A stretch of 64,000 nucleotides of DNA, from assembly GCA_963682175.1 (NCBI GenBank), contig OY821788.1, forward strand, positions 34,601,585-34,665,584, in the 5' to 3' direction. A program made the translations under genes and the position numbers. Positions within the stretch are counted from its first letter, which is position 1. The number at the start of each line of letters is the position of its first letter. The notes under the pieces are model-generated. The model was not told the DNA's origin. It saw only the letters and a program-made list of their open reading frames with translations, and ran no database searches. This DNA comes from Triglochin maritima. Its lineage: Eukaryota > Streptophyta > Magnoliopsida > Alismatales > Juncaginaceae. Of the stretch, positions 54,244-62,551 are shown in pieces.

Positions 54244-54519
54244 CAAAAATATAGCCAAGAAGGCTAGCCAAACCCAAAGATTGGGTGAAAAAACCTAATG
54301 GGGTGTAGGAAAAACCCAATCTAAAATGAAAGAGTTTAGCACGTCCAGATCAGAGTGAAACCGTGGGCCGAAAAGCCCATTCTGACTGGATTTTTAACTT
54401 GTAACGCCAATGCTCCAAAACCCTAGAGAGGGCTTTAAACCCCATCCCGAGAAAAGAGGAGGCCTCCTTGTTCTTCATCTTCCTCCCCTGCCAAACGCCA
54501 CAATCAAGCTCCTGCCGAG

Positions 54520-55257
54520 ATGAAGAATGATCAATCAAACCGGATGTGTCGCTTGCTTCAACAAGAGAGGAAGATAGCCGAGATACTGAAGAGGTATAAC
54601 CAGTATGGGTTGGAGGGGACTCGATTTTGGAATACCGGGATTGCTGAACACCTTGAAATGGCATGCCGATCCAATACCCTTCTAAGGGATACCATTTTGC
54701 GCCTGGAGAAGAGAAGGAGGGCCGAAACAGTGCAGCTACTACTGGATTGTCCGGATCCATCACCTTCCAAGTGGAAAGAATTCCCCCTTCCACCCGAATG
54801 GGAGTTGCCTCTTCATGAAGCAATAGCGCTCCAGAAATGTAAGTAGCTAAATTAATAATTGCCTCAGTCGAAATAAGAACTGAAATGAATGTTGAATGCA
54901 GATCCCTTGGTGCTCTTGGACCACACTCCTCGTTTGCGCCGAATTGACCAGTTGATGAACAAATTGCAGAAATGGCGTGATTGTATGGTGAACCTAAGTC
55001 CAGATGAGGAGCAGATGAAGCAGACCTTGGCGGGCAGGGAGCAGCTGGAGTCATTAATGGTTTATCGCCGAGATACAATTCTGAATTTGGAGGAAGAGAG
55101 GCGTCGAGAGTTGGAGCAGTTCTTGATGGATTGTGCTGATCCACCTCCTCCAGGATGGAGCCCAAGTATACTGAGGGATGTATATCCTCTTCAACAGATT
55201 CAGCCGGAGCGGAAGGTGCCTAATTGTAGCCTGAATGAAGCTTGTTCTCCCCAGTGA
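54520..55257 (+). CDS. Antisense two-exon gene in insert 4, protein of unknown function
   Basis: Exon 1 is 54520-54838 and exon 2 is 54902-55257, with a 63-bp intron (GTAAGT to AATGCAG). Exon lengths (319 and 356 bp) and the 224-residue product equal those of the insert 3 copy. Well over half of the residues match by eye, and no indel falls in either exon. In the 24 codons of exon 2 from YRRDTILN to FLMDC, eleven codons differ silently and one changes the amino acid, a pattern of selection on the protein. The internal two-fold repeat is visible here too (RDTIL to DPSPSKW, RDTIL to DPPPPGW). The function is unknown. A competing 271-codon minus-strand frame (54350-55165) is not maintained in insert 3. 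The gene ends about 800 bp from the ORF2 stop and is convergent with it. Confidence 0.8.
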
Positions 55258-56051
55258 ATGTGAATCAAGGAAGTTGTACCAATGATGTAAACGAAGTATA
55301 AGTAGAACAAGTAGAAATACTAATGATGTAAAAGAAGAATGTTGCAATGAAGGATTTGCTTATGAAATGTCTGTTTCTTATATTCCAGCTCAAAATCTTT
55401 GATTGTTCCCAATTGTAAGAGCCCACTGAGTCTTCCATATGTTGAGCATTTGCTAAAATCAGATCAGATAACCAGGTTTTAGAAGGTAAAGAATAGCAGC
55501 AAAGATATAGTAAGAAAATGAGAAGGAGACTTCCCATTTCCGACCAAGTCAATAAATGGAATTGACTTGGCCGGTTCCTTATTTGGCTAGCCGATGCCTT
55601 TAGCAAAACTTGTGCCAAATTCATGATAATAGAACCTGAAAATTTCGTGAATAACATGTGCGATATATCAAGCCAAGGGATCAAAGAAATTGGAGCCAAG
55701 TTAAAATTGAAAAAACCAAAATCTGAAACCATCAGAATGTAACTTCCCTGTTCCGACCAAGTCAATTTAAGGGATTGACTTGGTCGGTTCCTGTTTTGGC
55801 TAGCCGATGCCTTCAGCAAAACTTGTGCCAAATTTAAGATAATTGAACCTGGAAAGTTAATGAACAACATGTGCATAGGATCAAACCATGGGATCAATAA
55901 AAACAGGGCAGTTACTAATGGAGCTAAAACCAGTAACTTCCCTGTTCCGACCAAGTCAATTTGAGGAAAAATTGACCTGGTCGGTTCCAAAGATGGCAAG
56001 CCGATGCCTTCAGCAAAACTTCTGCCATCCATCGTGAGAAACGAACACCAA
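55258..56051 (-). other. LINE 3' region between ORF2 and the antisense gene
   Basis: It holds three copies of the hairpin unit and otherwise AT-rich sequence. A 274-codon minus-strand frame (56089-55265) overlaps the ORF2 end and spans the units, repeating KASASQxRNRPSQ. Part of the same frame is open in insert 3 (53651-53265). It has no known domain and can be explained by the repeated nucleotide sequence, so I do not call it a gene. Confidence 0.55.
55540..55984 (-). repeat. Three repeated hairpins in insert 4
   Basis: Hairpins at 55540-55574, 55753-55787 and 55947-55984 share the arm CCGACCAAGTCAAT. The middle one is a perfect 14-bp stem. The first and third each have one A.C mismatch on the + strand that would be U.G in LINE-sense RNA. 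Spacing is 213 and 194 bp. Confidence 0.8.
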
Positions 56052-59000
56052 TTATTTGATTCTGATGTAGGGCAGTCCTTGTTTCTCAAGCGTCAACATA
56101 CCTTTCAGAATATGAGGAAGGTTTTGAGTGTTGTCAATTATCTTGTTAGACTTGGTATTGATCCCTAAATTGGCAAGATGATCAGCAGGGCTGTTTCCTT
56201 CCCTGAATTGGTGATTAGAGGAGACCACTAAGTGCTGCCAAAGGTTTCTGAATTCAGGGATCCATCTACTGAATGAGGGGTGAATCCAGTGCCTTGTGTT
56301 AATAATTTCCAAAAGGGTTTTAGAGTCAGATTCCACCATAATCCTGTTATAATTCCTGGTAGCACACAGCCGCAGGCCCTGTAAAATGGCTCTGAATTCA
56401 GCAAGCATATTGGTTCCATAACCGTAATAACCATGATATGCCAACATCAGATTGCCATGATGGTCTCTGAGCACTCCTCCCCCACCACAACTTCCAGGGT
56501 TTCTTTTGCAAGCCCCATCAGTATTAAGTTTCATGTAACCAGCTGGAGGAATTTGCCACTTAACCACCATATGATGCTTTTCCTTGTTAGTAATATGCTG
56601 CAATCCAAGTCTGTTAAGAATATCCTTGTCTTGTTGAGTATCTCTCCATTTGGGATTGCTTTGGGTGGCCAATATAGCAATCCAATGTTTAAGCTTGTGT
56701 GTAATCCCATGATTATCACTAGAATGTCCTCCAAATTTGCAATTGTTTCTATGCTTCCAGAGTTCCCAGATAAGACAGCAAGCCAGCCATTTATGAAGGT
56801 GTTGCACTCTAGTGGGTTTGACAAGAGGTTTCAGAAGTTGAAGGAAATCTTGGTGATTATCGATTTGATTCCCATTAAACTGCCATTGCAGCCAATGCCA
56901 ACCAATTTTTGCTATGTCACTTCTAAAAAAGAGGTGGTGATGAGTTTCAATGCTAGGTTGTCTACAACAACTACATTTTGAGGCCAGCTGAACACCAATT
57001 TTCTTCAAGTTGTCTTCAAGCGGAAGTCTACCATGAATGTATTGCCAATTAATCATAGAAATCTTGCTTGGGAGGGTGTTAGACCAGATCTGCTCACCCC
57101 AGTCCACCTTTTCATGTTGCTGCAAAGAATGCCATCCGGTTTTAACAGTATATTTGCCATCAGAAGTGTGTGCCCAGTAAAATTGATCAGGTTCTCCACT
57201 CAATATGAAATCACCTTGCAAAATGTCCTCTCTAATCTCGGGAGGAAGGTTGAGGGTATTAAGTTTGTCTTCAAGATCTTCTTCCTGAAGAACATCCCCA
57301 ACAGTGAGTTCAGGTTGAGTAATACAAACACCTTCAAGCTGAGCAATGGGGCCTCTATCAAGCCAAGAATCAGTCCAGAAATTGATATCTCCTCTCTCCA
57401 CACACCAATGTATCGAATTTTTCATGTTGTGCCAAGCTCTTTGCAAGTTCTTCCATCTGGCTGGACCTCTGTAATAATCAGGACTAGTAGCCATATCACC
57501 ATATCTGTTTTTCATGAATTTCACATAAAGTGAATTCTGAAGCTGAAATTTCCAGGCCATCTTCATTCTCAAGGCCATCATAATGTCCTTCAGCTTTCTG
57601 ATCCCTAGTCCATCAGCAGATTGAGGACTACAAATTTTATTCCAACTAATCCAGTGCTTATTGGTGCCTTTGTCATTATATCCCCACAAAAAATTGGCCA
57701 TTATCATGTCAATCGTGTGAAGAACCCCTTGAGGAATGTTATAGACTGCAAGGCTATGAATGGGAATGCTAGAAAGAACATGCTTAATCAAAATAAGTTT
57801 TCCACCCTTACTCAGCAATTTACCTTTCCAGCCAGCCACCTTGTTTCTAATCTTCTCAATAAGGTAGTCAAAGTATTTTTTTTTGCAAATACCTTTAAAC
57901 ATAGGACAACCCAAGTAAAGAAAGGGGAAATTACCTTTGGCAATACCTGTAATGTTGTGGATTTTTTGTTGTCTACTGGTGTTCATGCTGGTATGGACAT
58001 AAAAGTGGCTTTTACCCATGCTTATCTTCTGCCCAGAGCATTTTTGATATCTGTCAAGGAAGGAGAAGAGAGACTTCAAAGAATTGGTGCTTCCATTGGT
58101 GAAAAGAATAGTGTCATCCGCAAAAAGTAAGTGAGTAACAGGAGTACATTTCCAATGAGTTTTATAGGGTTTAATTTTCTTATTATGCAGTAAAGCAGTC
58201 AAACCCCTACTTAACACTTCTTCAGCAATAATAAAAAGAATAGGAGATATAGGATCTCCCTGTCTGAGGCCTCTTGAACTAGTGAAGAATTCAGTAGAGC
58301 CATGCAGAAGAAGAGAGAAGTGATTATCTTTAACACAGGCAGCAATTAAGTTGATGAAGTTCTGATTGAAACCAAATTTCTCCATTACTTGAAATAAGAA
58401 TTGCCATTCGATTCTGTCAAAAGCTTTCTCCATATCAAGCTTGATGACCACATTACCCCCACGAGTTTTCTCCCCTATATGCTGAACAAGCTCTTGAGCA
58501 AGGGATATGTTGTCTTCAATATGCCTTCCTTTGACAAAACCTCCTTGCTCAGGAGAGATGATCTTCGGGAGAATGTTAGCCAGCCTTTTAGCAACAATCT
58601 TGGATATAATTTTATAGTGAACACTGCAAAGGCTAATAGGCCTCATATCAGAAAAGCTCTTAGGATGAGTAGTTTTGGGAATTAAGGCAATAAAGGTGGC
58701 TTTCATGGCTCTAGGAAGGATATGATAAGTGAAAAACTCCTTAACAGCAGTGGTGACCTGGGTGCCCACTATATGCCAATTATGGTGATAAAAGCTACCG
58801 TTGAAGCCATCAGGACCAGGAGAATTGTCGGCTGGGATGCTGAATACAGCAGTCTTAATTTCGTCATCATTAGGAACAGCAAGAAGGCCATCATTGTCAG
58901 CTTGGTTGATTAAAGAAGGAATGCAATCCATCAGATTATTGTCCTCAGTTCTACTATCAGAGGTGAGCAGATGTTTGTAATAGTCAATACCATCACTGTG

Positions 59001-60158
59001 AAGCTTCTGGATGTTCCCAGAGTAAGGTTCTCTTTCTAACAAAGTGTGAGCAGCAGAAGTTCTGATTTTGTAGTTGACTATGCTGTGGAAGAACTTGGTA
59101 TTTTTATCTCCCTCCTTCAGCCAGTTGATCTTAGCTTTTTGCTTATAAAACTGTTCTTCTTGATGCACCAAAGTGTTGTAGTTGGTTCTGACATCAAGGA
59201 GGTGATCCCACAATTCTTTAGAGTCATTGTTATGCATCTCAGTTTCAATTTTTGCAATCTGATTTTCATAATCAGTAATCTGGTTGGTAATGTGGCCAAA
59301 CACCTCAATGTTCCAAATTTTCAGCTGTATCTTAAGATTCTTCAGATTATGGCACAGATTGCTCAATCCATTGCTGTTGATATCCCAGTTGGTTTTCAGA
59401 AATTCTTCAAAGTTGGGGTGAGTGTTCCACATACTTTGAAACTTGAAAGGTGAGCCACCTAACTTAGCTCTATCCTTAGGCAGCAAGAGCATGGGCATGT
59501 GATCAGAAAAAAGCCTTGGGAGATACTTTGTGTGAAAGCTGATGTATTTATTCATCCAATCCGTATTACTGAAAATCCAGTCCAATTTGCAAAAAAATTT
59601 ATCCTTATTTCTACCATTAAACCAGGAAAAGGTATCACCATCAGTGTGATTGACTTCCAGCAGACCACAGTGATGCAGACAATTAGCAAAGTCATTTATT
59701 GCAGCATAATTCAACCCCCTTCCCCCTTTTTTATCATTACTAGATAAAACACAGTTGAAGTCCCCTCCCATCAACCAAGGAGTGGTAATGCTATCCTGAG
59801 TGTTGTGTAGATAATCCCAAAGAGTTCTCCTTTCAATGTAGTTGATAGAAGCATACACAAAAGTCATGGTCGCCATATTGCTACCCAGGCTGGCCTGTAA
59901 AGTAAGAGCTTGACCACAGTCACTGTGCACTTGAGTATTAATATCCTGAGTGTGAAACACCCAAATCTTATTGTTGTGGTTCTTGATATGTCGATGAAGC
60001 TGAATATATCTCCCAATGAAGGGTAAATACTTCTCATGAGCCTTAGGTTCCATGATACAAACCAACTGAATATTGTGGGTCTTGATAAGATTCCTTAATT
60101 TTGAGATAGAGGAAATATTGATGATTCCTCTAATATTCCAGATTAGTGTGCTAATCAT
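56052..60158 (-). CDS. LINE ORF2: endonuclease, reverse transcriptase and RNase H
   Basis: Predicted to be 1368 residues and open throughout; it performs target-primed reverse transcription. N-terminal APE-type endonuclease (about 1-225): WNIRG, E37 in MEPK, D133/N135 in GGDFN, D193 in LDW and SDH (218-220). Reverse transcriptase (about 440-730): RPISL, D575 in IKLDMEKAFD, RQGDPISP (632-639) and FADD (679-682). After a connector comes a zf-RVT-like segment with LPSKI and CSCC followed by ETHHHLFF. RNase H (about 1211-1335) has D1214 (NTDGA), E1254 (AEFRA), D1278 (ESDS) and D1326 (ADHLA). All catalytic acids I expect are present. The ATG overlaps the ORF1 stop as ATGA, suggesting translation coupled to ORF1. 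Nothing outside the normal domain set explains targeting to telomeres; the endonuclease is not obviously degraded. Confidence 0.97.
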   Translation of the reverse strand: MISTLIWNIRGIINISSISKLRNLIKTHNIQLVCIMEPKAHEKYLPFIGRYIQLHRHIKNHNNKIWVFHTQDINTQVHSDCGQALTLQASLGSNMATMTFVYASINYIERRTLWDYLHNTQDSITTPWLMGGDFNCVLSSNDKKGGRGLNYAAINDFANCLHHCGLLEVNHTDGDTFSWFNGRNKDKFFCKLDWIFSNTDWMNKYISFHTKYLPRLFSDHMPMLLLPKDRAKLGGSPFKFQSMWNTHPNFEEFLKTNWDINSNGLSNLCHNLKNLKIQLKIWNIEVFGHITNQITDYENQIAKIETEMHNNDSKELWDHLLDVRTNYNTLVHQEEQFYKQKAKINWLKEGDKNTKFFHSIVNYKIRTSAAHTLLEREPYSGNIQKLHSDGIDYYKHLLTSDSRTEDNNLMDCIPSLINQADNDGLLAVPNDDEIKTAVFSIPADNSPGPDGFNGSFYHHNWHIVGTQVTTAVKEFFTYHILPRAMKATFIALIPKTTHPKSFSDMRPISLCSVHYKIISKIVAKRLANILPKIISPEQGGFVKGRHIEDNISLAQELVQHIGEKTRGGNVVIKLDMEKAFDRIEWQFLFQVMEKFGFNQNFINLIAACVKDNHFSLLLHGSTEFFTSSRGLRQGDPISPILFIIAEEVLSRGLTALLHNKKIKPYKTHWKCTPVTHLLFADDTILFTNGSTNSLKSLFSFLDRYQKCSGQKISMGKSHFYVHTSMNTSRQQKIHNITGIAKGNFPFLYLGCPMFKGICKKKYFDYLIEKIRNKVAGWKGKLLSKGGKLILIKHVLSSIPIHSLAVYNIPQGVLHTIDMIMANFLWGYNDKGTNKHWISWNKICSPQSADGLGIRKLKDIMMALRMKMAWKFQLQNSLYVKFMKNRYGDMATSPDYYRGPARWKNLQRAWHNMKNSIHWCVERGDINFWTDSWLDRGPIAQLEGVCITQPELTVGDVLQEEDLEDKLNTLNLPPEIREDILQGDFILSGEPDQFYWAHTSDGKYTVKTGWHSLQQHEKVDWGEQIWSNTLPSKISMINWQYIHGRLPLEDNLKKIGVQLASKCSCCRQPSIETHHHLFFRSDIAKIGWHWLQWQFNGNQIDNHQDFLQLLKPLVKPTRVQHLHKWLACCLIWELWKHRNNCKFGGHSSDNHGITHKLKHWIAILATQSNPKWRDTQQDKDILNRLGLQHITNKEKHHMVVKWQIPPAGYMKLNTDGACKRNPGSCGGGGVLRDHHGNLMLAYHGYYGYGTNMLAEFRAILQGLRLCATRNYNRIMVESDSKTLLEIINTRHWIHPSFSRWIPEFRNLWQHLVVSSNHQFREGNSPADHLANLGINTKSNKIIDNTQNLPHILKGMLTLEKQGLPYIRIK

Positions 60159-61951
60159 ATGTCCAATTTTTTGGTCTTCCCCTTCCCTTTTGTGTTCTGA
60201 ATTCTCTTAGAAGTTCTTCTATGTTCTTCTTGTGCCACCAATTCTTTTTTGATTCTGAGAGACTCAGTATCCGATTTAAAAATCATTTGCATCGTTTGAA
60301 TAGGGCTATAGCTGGGGTCTTTTGAAGAGTCATCCTTGCTAGATTCTTCAGTAACCTCAGCATTCTCCTCCTCATCTTCACTTTCACTTTCAGTGCTATC
60401 AATGTCTATATCAGGTGGTCTGTTTGGTGGTTTTGTACTTTCTTCAATACCAGTTTGTGGATTAAGCCCAGCTGCAACCCACATTTGAATATCATTTTCA
60501 TCAAATAACCCCTCTGTATTTTCAGTGCATTCTCCCTCCTTGTGTAGCCAGTTTTGTTGTTCAATAACACTGTCAGCCCTTTGCACGTCCTTGTCTATCT
60601 GCTCTATGTTTTCTCCATTCTCTTCTTCATTTTCAAGAATCGCAAAGGCATTGGTGTGCACAATATTCTCCTGAGTATTAGGATCTGGTGATTTAATTTC
60701 TCCCTCTTCTATGGCATTAACAGGAGTTTCAGCCTCTTTTCCACATAAGTTTTCCTGTCCGAAAACATATTCTTCCTTGTCTTCTTTAGATTGTCGTTTT
60801 TCAGTAAAAGAATTTTCCTTATCTTCAGTAGCGACTTGAGCATCTGTTTGTTGGACCTCTGTCAATTGGTCAATTTCAGCAACTTTGATCTCTGAGCTGG
60901 GATCTTTGCTTGTGTGTTGATCTTCTTTGGTTTGAGATTTTTTGAATTGACCAGTATTTCTCTTCTCTTCTCTCTTCTGTATCTTATTAGCTCTTTTTTT
61001 AGCATTTTTGCTTAACTGTTTTGGAACCTGAAATTCTTTTTCCTTGATTTCAACCATGTTTTCAATAGTATTTTCTTTCTCCTGTCCAATTTTTCCTTTA
61101 CTATTCTCTGTGCCCTGTTCTTTGAATCTACAATTTTCCAATGAATGGCCAACCTTGGCACACTTGGAACAAAATGGTGGAATCCTCTCATAAACCACGT
61201 TTTGCTTCCTGATTTCAGTTCCCAATTTGATGAAAATATGTTCAGGTCTAGGTTTGCTTAAGTCCATCTCAACACAAACCTTGCAGTACCCAGGTCTGGT
61301 AAATTCAGTAACTTCTTTAGCTACACAGATGAATTTACCAACAGTAGAGGCCACTGAGGCAATGGCTTGTGGGTGAAACAGGTGGACTTCTAGGTTGGGT
61401 AGGCCAATCCACACCGGAGCTGTGATCGGTTCCAGACCGGGTCTGAAGTAGGGACTCCATTTGAACACTCTAATTCGTTGTCCCGATATTATCCAACTAC
61501 TAGTTAACCAGATTCTGACGAAATCTTCTCTACTTCTGAATCGAAGTATCACATGTCTAGCATTGATTGCTCTTGGGTCACATGAGTTGGTCTTGTTCAA
61601 CAGATTGTCAACAGAAGTCTGAATTTCTGCAAGGCTAGACCTCATTCCATTGAACTTTCCGATTAAACTCCATCTGAAAGGAGCACTCATGACAGATATT
61701 TCCTCTTCAGTAAATTCCACAATTGGAACACCATCTCTGATCCCAGCAGTCTTAAACGGTATAGTCCCTTCAAAATTGGGGGGTTGATTGGTAGCACGAG
61801 TGGCAGCAGCAAACGACACTCTTTTTTCAGCCATCTTCTTGTTTTGAAATTGATGAGGGTTTGGAGGGGGAGAATTCTCCCTAGCAGTAGAATTTGGTGC
61901 AGGATTTGTGTGGCTCAGGGGAGCCCCCGACAATGGAGCAGTAATTTCCAT
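60155..61951 (-). CDS. LINE ORF1 protein of insert 4 (DUF4283-like, CCHC zinc knuckle)
   Basis: Predicted to be 598 residues from the ATG at 61951 (MEITAPLSG). The frame extends to 62164, but that 71-residue extension is hydrophobic and Phe/Cys-rich and looks like translated leader, so I prefer the internal start. MAEKRVSFAAATRA (about 40) is a later alternative. The DUF4283-like region lies at about 80-225 (FRWSLIGKFNG, RVFKWSPYFR, TAPVWIGLP), followed by the knuckle CSKCAKVGHSLENC (261-274, CX2CX4HX4C). The remainder is a charged, acidic, low-complexity tail ending in a basic RRTSKRI segment. The role is RNA binding and particle formation with ORF2. The stop TGA (60157-60155) lies inside ATGA with the ORF2 start. 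Its N-terminal half aligns with the ORF1 of insert 2; the tails do not. Confidence 0.93.
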   Translation of the reverse strand: MEITAPLSGAPLSHTNPAPNSTARENSPPPNPHQFQNKKMAEKRVSFAAATRATNQPPNFEGTIPFKTAGIRDGVPIVEFTEEEISVMSAPFRWSLIGKFNGMRSSLAEIQTSVDNLLNKTNSCDPRAINARHVILRFRSREDFVRIWLTSSWIISGQRIRVFKWSPYFRPGLEPITAPVWIGLPNLEVHLFHPQAIASVASTVGKFICVAKEVTEFTRPGYCKVCVEMDLSKPRPEHIFIKLGTEIRKQNVVYERIPPFCSKCAKVGHSLENCRFKEQGTENSKGKIGQEKENTIENMVEIKEKEFQVPKQLSKNAKKRANKIQKREEKRNTGQFKKSQTKEDQHTSKDPSSEIKVAEIDQLTEVQQTDAQVATEDKENSFTEKRQSKEDKEEYVFGQENLCGKEAETPVNAIEEGEIKSPDPNTQENIVHTNAFAILENEEENGENIEQIDKDVQRADSVIEQQNWLHKEGECTENTEGLFDENDIQMWVAAGLNPQTGIEESTKPPNRPPDIDIDSTESESEDEEENAEVTEESSKDDSSKDPSYSPIQTMQMIFKSDTESLRIKKELVAQEEHRRTSKRIQNTKGKGKTKKLDI

Positions 61952-62551
61952 AAGCAATCCCCAAAACAACTTGAACAACACAACAAATTGAAATCGCAAA
62001 CACAAAGAACGACACTTTCCCGAGCAATCCGAACCAGAAAACTCAAGAAACGTCGACCGAAAGTGGAAGTCAACAAAAATATCAAAAAGCCAAAGAAGCC
62101 AAATCGAGCAGGAAAACCACGACGAAAGCTCAAATCGGCGTGGGGGAAACGATCCTGACAGCAAGACGAGCCAAAAGGCGAAGGTAGAAAGAACGAGGTA
62201 ACCTGAATCGCGCTAACCACCAAGGAGGAAATCGGCGCAAAAAACGGTTACCGCACGAACCGGTAGCTCTGCCTTCAGAACTTCCTGGATACCGCCGCAG
62301 AGGTTCCGGGAAGGTCAAATCCGATCCCAGCAGGGTCAGAAACGCCTGTCGCCGCCGTCCAGAACTCCGACGAAGGGTCGTCGGAGCCGAACCACCTCGA
62401 AAGAGGGGTCGGGGAGGAGCGCAAGAAGCCCTGGAGAAGGATTTGATGATGAAAAATGGATTTGGATGGTCAGATTTGGTGGAATTTGGGTAGGAAATGG
62501 GCTGGAATTTCGAAAACCGAAAAAATCGCCAGAGCGGTTTTTTCAGTTGGC
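61952..62551 (-). promoter_or_regulatory. 5' leader of insert 4
   Basis: About 600 bp, GC-richer than the rest of the element in its distal part, between ORF1 and the terminal telomere. It shares CCCAGCAGGGTCA (near 62325) with the leader of insert 2. An internal promoter is expected here for a LINE, but no core motif was identified. Overlapping minus-strand frames (61915-62318) are not convincing genes. Confidence 0.5.

Larger units (their letters stand above)
54143..62551 (-). mobile_element. Insert 4: apparently full-length LINE in telomeric repeats
   Basis: An element of about 8.4 kb on the minus strand. It has a leader (62551-61952), ORF1, ORF2, a 3' region of about 1.9 kb and a poly(A) tail (17 T at 54143-54159 on +). 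Both flanks are TTTAGGG in the same orientation. All expected enzyme motifs are present and both ORFs are open, so it may be, or recently was, active. The domain order and the RNase H after the reverse transcriptase match RNase H-bearing plant LINEs of the L1 clade. The flanks are themselves repeats, so a target-site duplication cannot be recognised. The unusual parts are the antisense gene and the repeated hairpins between ORF2 and the tail. Confidence 0.95.

Noticed and set aside
54350..55165. 271-codon minus-strand frame over the antisense gene
   Set aside because: In insert 3 the equivalent frame is broken into pieces, whereas the + strand exons keep length, splice sites and protein sequence in both copies.
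53360..56010. Possible RNase H-like ADAFSKTCAKF peptide repeated on the + strand of the hairpin units
   Set aside because: The frame is short, interrupted by stops between units and lacks the other RNase H motifs; chance resemblance is more likely.
56433..59747. Several + strand frames of 82-182 codons
   Set aside because: All lie opposite the ORF2 coding sequence, which has a full set of recognised motifs.
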